A stretch of 64,000 nt of DNA from a virus, in IMG/VR virus record IMGVR_UViG_3300046744_000223, positions 1 through 64,000 of that record; one strand, written 5' to 3'. How positions within the stretch are numbered: the stretch's first letter is position 1; every line of letters starts with the position of its first letter. The position numbers and the translations under genes were made by a program. The notes beneath the pieces are model-generated. The model saw nothing but the letters and a program-made list of their open reading frames with translations. It did no database searches and was not told where the DNA came from. Positions 34,001-42,442 of this stretch are shown here, piece by piece.

Positions 34001-35824
34001 GTTGGTTGTACCAATAAAAAACTTATCAGTTTTGACATCCAACAACCCACCATCGGCTGTTGTAAATATTAAGTGTCTATCGTCATTGTCACCAACAAAC
34101 TGCATACCAACACCACGTAGTACATCACTACCCATTTGTAATGCGTTACTACCACTATATAGTATGAACCCACCAGGTCCTTTACCTTCCGATGCCGAAA
34201 TTTGACCATCGTACCCTACTGATTTTAGAAAACCACTGGAATGACCACCTATTTCTAAACCACTACCAATAGCGTTGGATACGAATATAGAACCAGTAAT
34301 TATGGATTCGGACCCACCTATATAAACGTTACCACCCTCAAATATAACACCTTCAATTAGTATTTCAGTATTAGATACATTACCATTCTTATTTAAGAAT
34401 TGAATCTTTAAAGTTTTAGGGTCGTTTAATTGTTCTGTTGGTATTACAACTTTATATGAAATATCAGGTTCGTTTGGAACGTCAGTATTTGATATTATCT
34501 CAAAATCAGAGTTTGGTAACCCTTGTGATTTAATCAAGGTATTTACAGAGCTAATTCTACCCGATACCGGATTTACATTTGATAATGTAATATTTGCAAC
34601 TGCTACTTGATTTTGAGTTGTATTTAACGAACCAGTTGACTGATATCGTATTGTGCCGGTTATGGTGTCGTTGGAATATTCATATGTATGAATTGAACCA
34701 TCACTACGATTATCACTTGATGTTATTGGTAATTTTACTCTAAATATACTATCACTTATAATTTCAGTAATACTTGAAGTAACTTTAGTTGGTTGTAGTT
34801 GACCACCAGTCAGTCGTGGGAATAGAGTGGTAGATGATAAATCTAATTCAAGAGTACCATCCAACATTTCACCATTTATAGTTGTAGATGGTATAAGCGT
34901 AGAGGACGCACTTACAAATTCAAAACTTTGTGGAGATAGTTGTGATACTAATTGGTAACTAATAGTAGAACCATCCACAGATGAGTCTATTGTATACCCA
35001 CTAGCTAATGTAAGTAGGTTAGTATCAAACGTATCTATTAAAGCGGTTCTTAGTAATACACCACCTTGTCTAAATGTCTGAGTGTTTGAATAAATGTAAA
35101 CTGACCCAGTGTTTTCGTAAAAGTTAGGCCATGGTGACGAGTTGTCAATAAGATTTGATGGTGTGAGTGGTATCGTAGTACTACCACCAGTCAATGCATT
35201 CGATGTAAAAGACGCACTAACAGTTGTATTACTTATAGATTCACTCAACCCTACCTCAAACGAAACATCGTCACCATATATAGACTTTTTATATGTAAAC
35301 TCACCATTTACTGAAACCTTTGATAGTACACCATTTGTTTGGGGTAGTTCTGTAAATGAATCAACTGAGGCTGATACATCTCCATTCGGAGTATCTACGA
35401 AAACAATATCAGATATTGATTTTTGATTTTTTACAACATTTACTTCACGAGTGTATCTGATAGGACCTTCCGTGGTATTTGCTACGATTGTTACCGTACA
35501 TATTCCATCAGGAGTATGATACCTATCGTTATCGTCAGAGTAAACCCAAACAGTAATCAGTTGAGATTTATCGTCATCCTTATACTTGGGAGCTTCCCAA
35601 TATATCGTATTACCATTACTATCCAATACCTCAACGTCAATTTGAGTATTAGTAACAATCGAACGTGGTTGTGGTTTTATTCTAAACGAGTTCTTACCCT
35701 CTCCAAAAAATTCTGGAAAGTTTCTGATACCAAATACCCTAACTGCTTCTTTATCATCTAAATCAAGAGCGTTTGATATTTTACTTAAAAATTGCTTAGA
35801 CCTTCGTTTTAGTTCTAATCCCAT
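31067..35824 (-). CDS. Large tail/adhesin protein with repeated shaft motifs (1585 aa)
   Basis: The N-terminal 130 residues contain an Ig-like segment (NTQIDVEVLDSNGNTIYWEA, then ICTVTIVANTTEGPI). The middle is beta-rich. Near residues 735-750, RGTLATTTFEKESVNAVGGQ is a motif I know from tail-tip and fibre proteins. From about 1180 to 1360 a unit of the form GGFEIGSN-ISSSN--LILKSNG-ITGS is repeated four times, followed by a 200-residue C-terminal domain. A promoter motif lies 22 bases before the ATG and GGAG provides the ribosome binding site. The gene is transcribed alone or with the 762-residue gene. It is a virion protein by architecture; whether it is a long fibre or a baseplate spike is not clear. 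Confidence 0.75.
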   Translation of the reverse strand: MGLELKRRSKQFLSKISNALDLDDKEAVRVFGIRNFPEFFGEGKNSFRIKPQPRSIVTNTQIDVEVLDSNGNTIYWEAPKYKDDDKSQLITVWVYSDDNDRYHTPDGICTVTIVANTTEGPIRYTREVNVVKNQKSISDIVFVDTPNGDVSASVDSFTELPQTNGVLSKVSVNGEFTYKKSIYGDDVSFEVGLSESISNTTVSASFTSNALTGGSTTIPLTPSNLIDNSSPWPNFYENTGSVYIYSNTQTFRQGGVLLRTALIDTFDTNLLTLASGYTIDSSVDGSTISYQLVSQLSPQSFEFVSASSTLIPSTTINGEMLDGTLELDLSSTTLFPRLTGGQLQPTKVTSSITEIISDSIFRVKLPITSSDNRSDGSIHTYEYSNDTITGTIRYQSTGSLNTTQNQVAVANITLSNVNPVSGRISSVNTLIKSQGLPNSDFEIISNTDVPNEPDISYKVVIPTEQLNDPKTLKIQFLNKNGNVSNTEILIEGVIFEGGNVYIGGSESIITGSIFVSNAIGSGLEIGGHSSGFLKSVGYDGQISASEGKGPGGFILYSGSNALQMGSDVLRGVGMQFVGDNDDRHLIFTTADGGLLDVKTDKFFIGTTNTQFISGSDSNIEISSSLFHLDPKNDRLVIGADAIIEADLSANNIRTPATIGGNQSTDLNASSSITQDGFARFVSASIGGWNVDTGSIFSDNLEINSTGKIKTRDYISDTKGWLIDETGIAEFANVKIRGTLATTTFEKESVNAVGGQLYVANSTTLSGSYSSSITPVPSSGVTSSTSLPTEFGDNSTDKIEFPQFTPYQLVSVEDSTKFTIDTPIFADGGTAYLYYSSSNAFGSQVSASEEVTVSTTIPYSASFQNRTPVSNGQSSFEYTSFVVQTPTPPAGEEAHFQNIICTITEVNGAIVFSNSSDTATAMLTSLGPPTEMTLLSGVSFNGAYGGQTLEFALSFTNSTSVTEAQATNIVHKQVGTWPTSIVDDGEITFDDGGGSHTFDILERVSNTQLRIDTSSHKPNTSASFVAASGKYSQSLSDTRTINAGTSTTTQFIYDNISPSASRFIVENVTGFAEGEILTLKKVNNTGFTTEYVRVHSSSRLDGGSDTDLTGILDVTRSYGSGTTGDTASLGDIASVAQEYDTGQVLVSTGKIGSGYIRINANPNDPSTPYIDIVERTGSGLYDVDLKARLGDLSGLAGSNMVLGNNTPGFGLATDNVFLQGGIIATFGEIGGFGINATTISSSNNNLILRSNGQITGSAALLSGSDVVIDVEDFTLNSTNFKVNSAGDITGSNVLFNGGTIGGFELGSNIISSSNGDLVLKSNGEITGSNVLFNNGIVGGFEIGSNQISSSNSALILKNNGHITGSAVRLTTTVGTQLYEVLDTTKGIIDAKNVGRQLYMSSDEHILQNSNSTSGKTVSSDKITIIWQGFRHETRVNISFQGLFEKHGSGKAIGGFQGSLYTAISGSDNSADTYYDNWQSLRTNQGMAVFGTTGTNTPYSASESNIGPDAFTFEIDNYTDGLSTYNHEKYQTQLFKLELEPYVQNLITTTGTSRVKIKNISVWTSRGLASTFEALPVQPNNGGFGLP

Positions 35825-35844
35825 TAACGGACTCCATTACTTTC

Positions 35845-38800
35845 TTATAAATATGACACCTTAGAGAATCCCCTAACTTTATTGATATCAATTATCTGGT
35901 CAACCATATCTCTGGTCTTATCAATGTGTGATATTGTTATGATAAAATCAAATTGTGTCTTTAGGTAGTCAAATAATAAATATAAAGAATTAAAGTTATC
36001 CGTGTCTAATGAACCAAATCCCTCATCAATAGCGATGAAGTTTGGTCTTGGTAGATTCGATACATTAATCAATGCGGTTCTAATTGCAATTGACGATATG
36101 AACTTTTCCATACCACTTGTAAGTTCTAATGGCCAGTATTCCTCAGTACCATATGCAATGTATGAGTTGATATTCTTACCATCAGTATTTAGTAGTACTT
36201 GAAAGTCTACTATTGGTTGTAGTATGTTGTTAATCTCAACCTCTAACTTAGGTAAGACATCTGAAATAAGATTATATGGTATACCATCTCTCTTTACACA
36301 TTTAAGATAATATTCATAACCATCAAAACGAACTTCCATATCACGAAGTTTATCGATTGACGTATTTACCATATCTATTGTTTTTTCGGCTAACTTAATA
36401 TCCGAATTAACATCCATAATCTCGGTGGTAATATCACGAATCTCATCTTTAAGTTTATCTCGTGTGATTTTAAAAGATTTTACCTTTTCTTGTATTTGAG
36501 CATTATGGGTTACAGCTTCTTGTTGATTTTTAGCACGAGTTACCTTTTCTTTTAAAGATTCCATCTCTAAGGTCATATTATCAACACGAAGAATACACCC
36601 ATCATACTCAGATTCATACTTACTTAACTTACTATGTAACTCTTTAGAATCTAATACTAACTCATTATATACTTTTAATTTGTCCGATACATTGTGGGTA
36701 TCTCGTTCAGTCATTACATCTAACCTACTTGAAACTAACGTTGAGTATTCTTTACCTAATCGTTCTAACCCAACCTCAAGTGTTTGTGCTTGTTTAGCAA
36801 ACGGAGTGTTTTGATTTTTTACACAATGTTCACAAGTTTCATCAAAGGTCAATGACCCAATACCATCTAAGTGTTTTTTTGAATGAACCATTTCTGATTC
36901 TAATTTGGTTAACTCAACACCCATCTGATTAAATTTATTATCGAGTATCTTGTATTGTTTATCTGACTCAATTAATTCACTCTCGTTAAACTTAGATAGT
37001 TTAGACTGAATATTCTTTATATCAGTATTTGTTTTTTTAATAGATACCGATACCCCATCACATGACATTTGTTGTTTGTTAATGTACTCTTGTTGTAGTT
37101 CGAGCTTATCTTCTAAATCAGAAACATCACCTAAATCTTCAACAGGCTTGAGTGCGCCCATTTCAAATTCTATTTTAATGTTTGTGTTATCACATTTTGT
37201 CTCCAACTCCGAACGTCTATCTTGTAAGTCGGTCAATGAGCCAGTAATTGATGTCAGTGTATCTTCTGCCTCTGCAAGTTGTGTTGGTAGGTCTTGGTTT
37301 TTGTAATCTTTTAAAAGAGCTGATAATTCTTTAATCTCCTCACTTGCGATTTGGTATAACCCTTCAAAGACATCCATGTCCAAGAATTGGGCGAGGAGTT
37401 CTTTTCGTTCCTTCTGAGACTTTTCGATGAACCCACTATTGTTCGATTGGGTTGACATGGCTGTAAGGATGAAATCCTCGTATGTTCCAACATATTCTCT
37501 TATATTTACATTTGTATCTCTACGTTGTTCACCATTTAAAGATTCTTTCTGACCATCTATAATTCTATAAAAGTCAGTATTAACCTTCACAGTACCACGC
37601 TTTGGTGATTTTTTTGCGGTACGTTCAATTGTGTAATCAACACCATTTAATTCAAAAGTAAATGAACAATTAAATGACATCTTAGAATAGTTCATAACGT
37701 CTTCTGCTTTAGAAGTACGAGAACATTTATCGAATATACAAAATGAAAGAGCATCCCATAAGGTTGATTTACCACTTGCGTTTGGGGCAAAGATACCATA
37801 TGCTCCTTTCATTTGACTAAAGTCTACAACATTGTTAGGGCCATACGAGAACATATTCGAGAATTCAAACTTCTTTGGTATCCAAGTGGTGTTGGTAATT
37901 GCTCGGTGGATTCCCAACTTTGAGTTGATGTCGTTATTAATACCTTTAACGACTTCAAGTTGTTGTTCGGTGAGGTGTTCGTTTTCATTTAAGAAATCTT
38001 CAATCAATTTATTTTGGAAAGCAGTATCACGTACATTCTGAAGAACAATCTTTTCACTATCACTACCACTTTTACGAGTAATTACTTTTTGTATCGTTAA
38101 TTCTTGAACCTGCCTACCCTTCTTTAACTCTGCTATAATCTTGTTTAGTTCAGATGCCTTAGTATCTTTTACACGAACTCTCATTCGTGGTTTTTGAGGA
38201 ATTGGCATACTTGATACAATCTTACCCTCTTCAATATCAACGGTTACATAACCATAGTCATTTGGAATTCTTACAAACTCACTTGTACGAGTTAGAACAT
38301 CCCAAACTAAAATACCATGGTCTGGATATTTTGCCTCACCATGATTCTGAACTATAAGTGAACCCGCGTACTTTATTGTATCAACACCTTGAACTGCATT
38401 ATTTGGTTTATGGATATCACCCAACATCACCATATCATACCCATCAAAGTTTCCTACGTTGATATTCTTATTCTCTATTGCAAACCCATGTTCAGTCTCA
38501 ATCTTATCAACAGGTCCGTGAAATACACCAATCTTAGTATCACCTTTGTAATCAGCCGATGGTGGAAATCCTGGAGACTTATCCCAAACTGATTGGTGTA
38601 CTATTGTGAGGTCACCCAATGACCAAGCACCTGTATCTTTTAGGTAGAATAGGTTTGGGTGTTTCAATGCGTTAATAATTGGTGACAATGCATCTAACCT
38701 TGACGTGTTGTTTAGATTAGCATCGTGATTACCAGGAATGACAATTGTTGGTAGTAAGTCTGCTAATCGAGTAAAGAACTCTTGAGTCAAGTCTACCACT

Positions 38801-39012
38801 TCGGGTGACATATCAGTCTTAGCATGAACGATATCACCTGCAATGTATATGATGTCATTTTCATCCATTGTGGATAGAATATACCCATAAAGTTGGGAAA
38901 ATACATCACGATACTCTTTGTGTCGCTTGAGGTTTCTTATATGTACATCTGCGATATGATAAACTTTGTTTACCTTTTCTATACCGACTTTAATTTTTTT
39001 GAGTCGTTTCAT
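35845..39012 (-). CDS. gp47-gp46: Fused recombination nuclease-ATPase, gp47-gp46 (SbcD-SbcC) type
   Basis: T4 gp47 and gp46 form a Mre11-Rad50-type complex for end resection in recombination-dependent replication; here both are one 1055-residue chain. The nuclease half has ADVHIRN (21-27), AGDIVHA (58-64), GNHD (94-97), FHGPVD near 164 and LGDIHKP near 198. The SMC-type ATPase half starts near 380 with Walker A GIFAPNASGKST (406-417), long coiled coils, a zinc-hook pair Cys727/Cys730 (CEHC), LELTSGMEKF (signature) near 960 and AIDEGFGSLD (Walker B/D-loop). No stop or frameshift separates the halves. It overlaps the primase gene by ATGA. It acts on phage DNA ends during replication. Confidence 0.95.
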   Translation of the reverse strand: MKRLKKIKVGIEKVNKVYHIADVHIRNLKRHKEYRDVFSQLYGYILSTMDENDIIYIAGDIVHAKTDMSPEVVDLTQEFFTRLADLLPTIVIPGNHDANLNNTSRLDALSPIINALKHPNLFYLKDTGAWSLGDLTIVHQSVWDKSPGFPPSADYKGDTKIGVFHGPVDKIETEHGFAIENKNINVGNFDGYDMVMLGDIHKPNNAVQGVDTIKYAGSLIVQNHGEAKYPDHGILVWDVLTRTSEFVRIPNDYGYVTVDIEEGKIVSSMPIPQKPRMRVRVKDTKASELNKIIAELKKGRQVQELTIQKVITRKSGSDSEKIVLQNVRDTAFQNKLIEDFLNENEHLTEQQLEVVKGINNDINSKLGIHRAITNTTWIPKKFEFSNMFSYGPNNVVDFSQMKGAYGIFAPNASGKSTLWDALSFCIFDKCSRTSKAEDVMNYSKMSFNCSFTFELNGVDYTIERTAKKSPKRGTVKVNTDFYRIIDGQKESLNGEQRRDTNVNIREYVGTYEDFILTAMSTQSNNSGFIEKSQKERKELLAQFLDMDVFEGLYQIASEEIKELSALLKDYKNQDLPTQLAEAEDTLTSITGSLTDLQDRRSELETKCDNTNIKIEFEMGALKPVEDLGDVSDLEDKLELQQEYINKQQMSCDGVSVSIKKTNTDIKNIQSKLSKFNESELIESDKQYKILDNKFNQMGVELTKLESEMVHSKKHLDGIGSLTFDETCEHCVKNQNTPFAKQAQTLEVGLERLGKEYSTLVSSRLDVMTERDTHNVSDKLKVYNELVLDSKELHSKLSKYESEYDGCILRVDNMTLEMESLKEKVTRAKNQQEAVTHNAQIQEKVKSFKITRDKLKDEIRDITTEIMDVNSDIKLAEKTIDMVNTSIDKLRDMEVRFDGYEYYLKCVKRDGIPYNLISDVLPKLEVEINNILQPIVDFQVLLNTDGKNINSYIAYGTEEYWPLELTSGMEKFISSIAIRTALINVSNLPRPNFIAIDEGFGSLDTDNFNSLYLLFDYLKTQFDFIITISHIDKTRDMVDQIIDINKVRGFSKVSYL
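35846..35855 (-). promoter_or_regulatory. Putative late promoter motif CATATTTATA
   Basis: An exact copy of the recurring element, 22 bases before the 1585-residue tail gene, overlapping the stop of the gp47-gp46 gene. Confidence 0.7.
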
Positions 39013-39944
39013 ACTCTATACAATTCATACTCAACCAACTTTCTAAGGTCCATTGGTGGAGTATTATAAATTAATTCATTAACATTTTCATAGCCCATAT
39101 CTGATGGGTCTTGGTCACCTAAGTCTACAAGGTGAGTCTCAATTCCATACGACATAAACTTCTTTGTAAGACGCAGAGCATTCTTTATAGCATCTGAATC
39201 TAATACAATATACAACTTTTTTACGGAATTTCCAATTATTTTCTTCTCTAATTCAGATTGTATAGCTTTACCAAATAATGGTATTGCGTTTCTTCGTATT
39301 GATAATGCATCAAATGCACCTTCACATAACACCAGTGGTGTATCCCAATTGATAAGTAATTCAAAACCCACAATGTCCTTAGATACCTTTGGGTTTTTAT
39401 GTTTGTATTGAGTCTGATAGAATGACCTACCAACAAAGAAGTTTAATTTACCACGTTCATCATACGATGGAATTATAATCTTATCTCTATATTCACCCTC
39501 ATCACAAAACCCAATATTATACTTTACAATGTCTTCAGGCCTAACACCACGACCTAACAAATAGTTTAGTGCGTGTTTCCTTTTGTAAGAGTTTGATGGG
39601 TTATAAAGTGGTTGGAATTCTTTGGGAAGCTCTACTTGCTCTACAACGTCTATATTATCGTATTCACTTCTATAACGATTTACCTTACTGAATATCGAGT
39701 TGTACTCATCCCAAGTTGACTTGGATACGCGAAGTTTCTTGAAGAGTGTCTTGATACTTCTACCCTTCTCATCAGAAATCCAACAATGCCACGGGTTGTT
39801 TCCTTTAGAATTAATCCGTATATTAATCTCTAACTTTGGTTTGTAATGGTCAACAAATGGTGAATAGAATGCATAATTATCCCCACTCGTTTTCTTGGAT
39901 GACCCAAGTACGGACTCTAATAATTCAAGTAGTCTTTCTTCCAT
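39009..39944 (-). CDS. gp61: DNA primase, T4 gp61-like TOPRIM protein
   Basis: The primase makes RNA primers for lagging-strand synthesis with the replicative helicase. The 311-residue length is near T4 gp61 (342). A substrate-binding N-terminus contains NPWHCWISDEKGRSI where related primases have a zinc ribbon; here only one Cys remains, so zinc binding is probably lost. The TOPRIM core is seen as LVLCEGAFDALS (Glu near 208) and LYIVLDSDAIKNA (Asp-x-Asp near 250). DQDPSDMG near 280 completes the fold. It sits between endonuclease I and gp47-gp46, forming a replication-recombination operon inside the structural genes. Confidence 0.88.
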   Translation of the reverse strand: MEERLLELLESVLGSSKKTSGDNYAFYSPFVDHYKPKLEINIRINSKGNNPWHCWISDEKGRSIKTLFKKLRVSKSTWDEYNSIFSKVNRYRSEYDNIDVVEQVELPKEFQPLYNPSNSYKRKHALNYLLGRGVRPEDIVKYNIGFCDEGEYRDKIIIPSYDERGKLNFFVGRSFYQTQYKHKNPKVSKDIVGFELLINWDTPLVLCEGAFDALSIRRNAIPLFGKAIQSELEKKIIGNSVKKLYIVLDSDAIKNALRLTKKFMSYGIETHLVDLGDQDPSDMGYENVNELIYNTPPMDLRKLVEYELYRV

Positions 39945-39962
39945 AACTACTAATATACGAAA

Positions 39963-40394
39963 TTATTTTGAATAATCAAAGAAATCAGCGGAAGGTTTTT
40001 CATCAATCCACTCTTGGGGTATTTCTTTCTTGGCCCATTTGAATCCATTCTTCTCACACCATTGTGCGTAAGTGGTCTTTGAACCTTTGTAAATTTTACC
40101 ATTGGGAGATTGTAAAACGAATCGTAAATCAACGTTAGGATTTTGCTCTTTGATTAAAAGATGTTTCTTCCTATCATCGGGCAAGAACCACCCCTTCGAC
40201 TCTATGAATATACCATTAGGTAATCTAAAGTCTGGTTTGTAAGTATGATTAGTTGCTGGAATTGTATATCCGAATTCATGCTTCTCGTACTCACCATCAA
40301 TACCTTGTAATTTAAGTTGCTCATCTATACGAGTCTCCAAACCACTTTTATGACCCTTCATCTTTTGGATGTGGGACCAATTTCCTTTTGCCAT
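39963..40394 (-). CDS. Endonuclease I (Holliday junction resolvase), T7 gp3-like
   Basis: This resolves branched DNA before packaging. The 143-residue sequence follows T7 endonuclease I closely: SGLETRIDE, YTIPATNHTYKPDFRLPNG, IFIESKGW, DDRKKHLLIKEQNP, YKGSKTTYAQWCEKNG and EIPQEWI. The catalytic residues of the T7 enzyme (Glu20, Asp55, Glu65, Lys67) occur here at the same numbers. T4 itself uses endonuclease VII (gp49), so this phage has a different resolvase family for the same step. The primase gene follows after 18 bases. The enzyme probably acts as a dimer, as in T7. Confidence 0.95.
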   Translation of the reverse strand: MAKGNWSHIQKMKGHKSGLETRIDEQLKLQGIDGEYEKHEFGYTIPATNHTYKPDFRLPNGIFIESKGWFLPDDRKKHLLIKEQNPNVDLRFVLQSPNGKIYKGSKTTYAQWCEKNGFKWAKKEIPQEWIDEKPSADFFDYSK

Positions 40395-40400
40395 AACTTT

Positions 40401-41864
40401 TTAGTCTATATCAAATTTAACGTTGATTGTCACGTCAACGTCTTTTCTCTTTTTCAATGGTGAACCTAACTTTGCTATTGCTAATAAATCACCAGTGTCG
40501 TTATATAATCCAAGCTGAGTAATGTATGGTCTAAAGTCTGAACCTGTGACCATATTTATTAATCGGTTATCATCAGCGGTGCCGCCAATTCGAAGCGATG
40601 GGTTTGATGACACATTGTATTCGTTTCTATTTATCTCACATAATACAGAAACTTCTTCGATTGTTTTAGTAGACCTATACTTTAATTCATAATCACGATT
40701 TGTATAATCACCATTGTTATTTCCTAAAAATATATTCTGATATCTATACCTTGGGTCTGACGTAATAATCATACCTTGTTTATAAAATACATAACCCACT
40801 TCTTTTCTTTGTAGAGCAGACCCACTTGGAGAAGTATCTGCTAGCGATATTATATTATCATCAGTTAATGCGGTTTTTGATATTCTAAATTGTGATATAG
40901 AACCACTAAAGTTTGCTTCAGTATTTTCAACATTACGACTACCTATGAGTATATCCCTATCATTGTTTACATTTGTCTTAAACGAATAAGATGCTGATGT
41001 GTCAACAATACCATCAACGTATAAGTAGATGAGGTCGTCTTTTTTATTGAGTACATATTTGTGATGTGTTCCATCAGCGTATGCTGTGGATGAGGAAAAG
41101 TTCATTGTAATATTACCATCTGAGGCTTTTACAAATATATGACCAGGACTTGTTGGGTGGTTTTCTGAGTAGAATGATATGTCAAATGGGTACTGACCAG
41201 ACCCATCGGCTTTTGTGGTCTCTAATCCATCATCACCTATGGTGGATAGTGTATTTCGTTTTTGAACTAAGCTAAACTCTCGTCTACCTGCAATTGATTG
41301 TGATGGTGGGATGGTTGCTCCAAATGAAACTGCCCAATCATCATTTTTATTTAATATATTAAAATGACTTTGATGTTTGATTTGAATACTACGTGTTTGT
41401 TCAAAGTTATATGTGTTACCAATACCAGATACCGGATTTGACGAGATAGCCGAATCACTACCAGCTCCAATAGAATCTCCATCGGATGGTGGGTTTGATG
41501 ATAATGATATTGCACCACCACTTAAAGTTAGGTTTAATGTTACTCCAGGCTCAATTTGGTGAATACCATCAACTCGTATAGACCCATTTACCATAGATAC
41601 TGACAATGATGTATTGCCAGAACTATATACAGAACCATTACTTGCGGCTGTATAACCAGTACCACCAATTGTATAGGTTAAGTCGGTGAAGTTGTCAAAG
41701 TAGTAATCTGAATTTGGGTGAATGTAAAATGTCAGATATAATATAGTACCATTGATACCATTTGATACCTCTTTGGTTACTATCGCAGATGTAAAAGGGC
41801 TTGCTCCAGTTGTAACTTTGGTATTAGCTGAATCATTTGTTATGTTTATTTTAAATACACCCAT
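40401..41864 (-). CDS. Tail-surface protein with LamG-like domain (487 aa)
   Basis: Residues 150-350 look like a concanavalin/LamG carbohydrate-binding sandwich: FNILNKNDDWAVSFGATIPP, HHKYVLNKKDDLIYLYVDGI, NNDRDILIGSRN and FSGSISQFRISKTALTDD. The C-terminal 120 residues (ITQLGLYNDTGDLLAIAKLG and a following Lys-rich end) are homologous to the end of the 412-residue protein two genes upstream. The ATG overlaps the upstream stop. Sugar binding on the host surface is the likely role, based on the fold type. The N-terminal region is a small beta-rich domain of unknown type. Confidence 0.75.
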   Translation of the reverse strand: MGVFKINITNDSANTKVTTGASPFTSAIVTKEVSNGINGTILYLTFYIHPNSDYYFDNFTDLTYTIGGTGYTAASNGSVYSSGNTSLSVSMVNGSIRVDGIHQIEPGVTLNLTLSGGAISLSSNPPSDGDSIGAGSDSAISSNPVSGIGNTYNFEQTRSIQIKHQSHFNILNKNDDWAVSFGATIPPSQSIAGRREFSLVQKRNTLSTIGDDGLETTKADGSGQYPFDISFYSENHPTSPGHIFVKASDGNITMNFSSSTAYADGTHHKYVLNKKDDLIYLYVDGIVDTSASYSFKTNVNNDRDILIGSRNVENTEANFSGSISQFRISKTALTDDNIISLADTSPSGSALQRKEVGYVFYKQGMIITSDPRYRYQNIFLGNNNGDYTNRDYELKYRSTKTIEEVSVLCEINRNEYNVSSNPSLRIGGTADDNRLINMVTGSDFRPYITQLGLYNDTGDLLAIAKLGSPLKKRKDVDVTINVKFDID

Positions 41865-42430
41865 TACACAATTCTATTTACAAAGTTAGATTTATCACTT
41901 GTGTCTGATTCAAAATCCAAATAAACTAAAGTATCGGTTGATTTAATATATGACGATCCAGTTTGTTCACTTGCGATTAGTAATCCATATTCATCATCAA
42001 CTTTTTGGTCATAAAGTCGTATAGCCGATGCTGGGTAATTTGAGTTGTCAATAATAGAAATAGAACCCGGCTTTATACCATCACCAAATTTATTTTGTGG
42101 AATCGATACTATTGAAGCTGTATCGTATAGTTTAATATCAGTTCTTCTTTTAAAGAATGTGGAGTTTATTGAATTCCATACAATATATTGTGGTATAGAA
42201 TTTAATTCATCAGTTACACCATGAGATGATGTCAAAAATGTATCTACACCAATTTCACCCGACACTGACGTTGATACTTCGGTTAATGTACCATTATCCG
42301 AAATACCCCTAAGTACAGAAATCTCAAAAGATGATGAGTGGTTTACATTCGTAACTTCATATCTTTTATGAGCTTTAAATGGTCTTCTCTGAATACCACC
42401 ATTGAATATTTTTTTTAATGCTATTCCCAT
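41864..42430 (-). CDS. Structural protein of the tail-surface cluster (188 aa)
   Basis: It begins MGIALKKIFNGGIQRRPFKA and is beta-rich, with SSFEISVLRGISDNG, HGVTDELNSIPQYIVWN and LLIASEQTGSSYIKS. No family is recognised. The N-terminal RRPFKAHKRYEV may attach it to a partner. It lies between two proteins that share a C-terminal domain and is coupled to both, so it is probably part of the same baseplate-peripheral assembly. No catalytic motif, signal peptide or membrane segment is visible. Confidence 0.65.
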   Translation of the reverse strand: MGIALKKIFNGGIQRRPFKAHKRYEVTNVNHSSSFEISVLRGISDNGTLTEVSTSVSGEIGVDTFLTSSHGVTDELNSIPQYIVWNSINSTFFKRRTDIKLYDTASIVSIPQNKFGDGIKPGSISIIDNSNYPASAIRLYDQKVDDEYGLLIASEQTGSSYIKSTDTLVYLDFESDTSDKSNFVNRIV

Positions 42431-42442
42431 GAGTGACCATCG

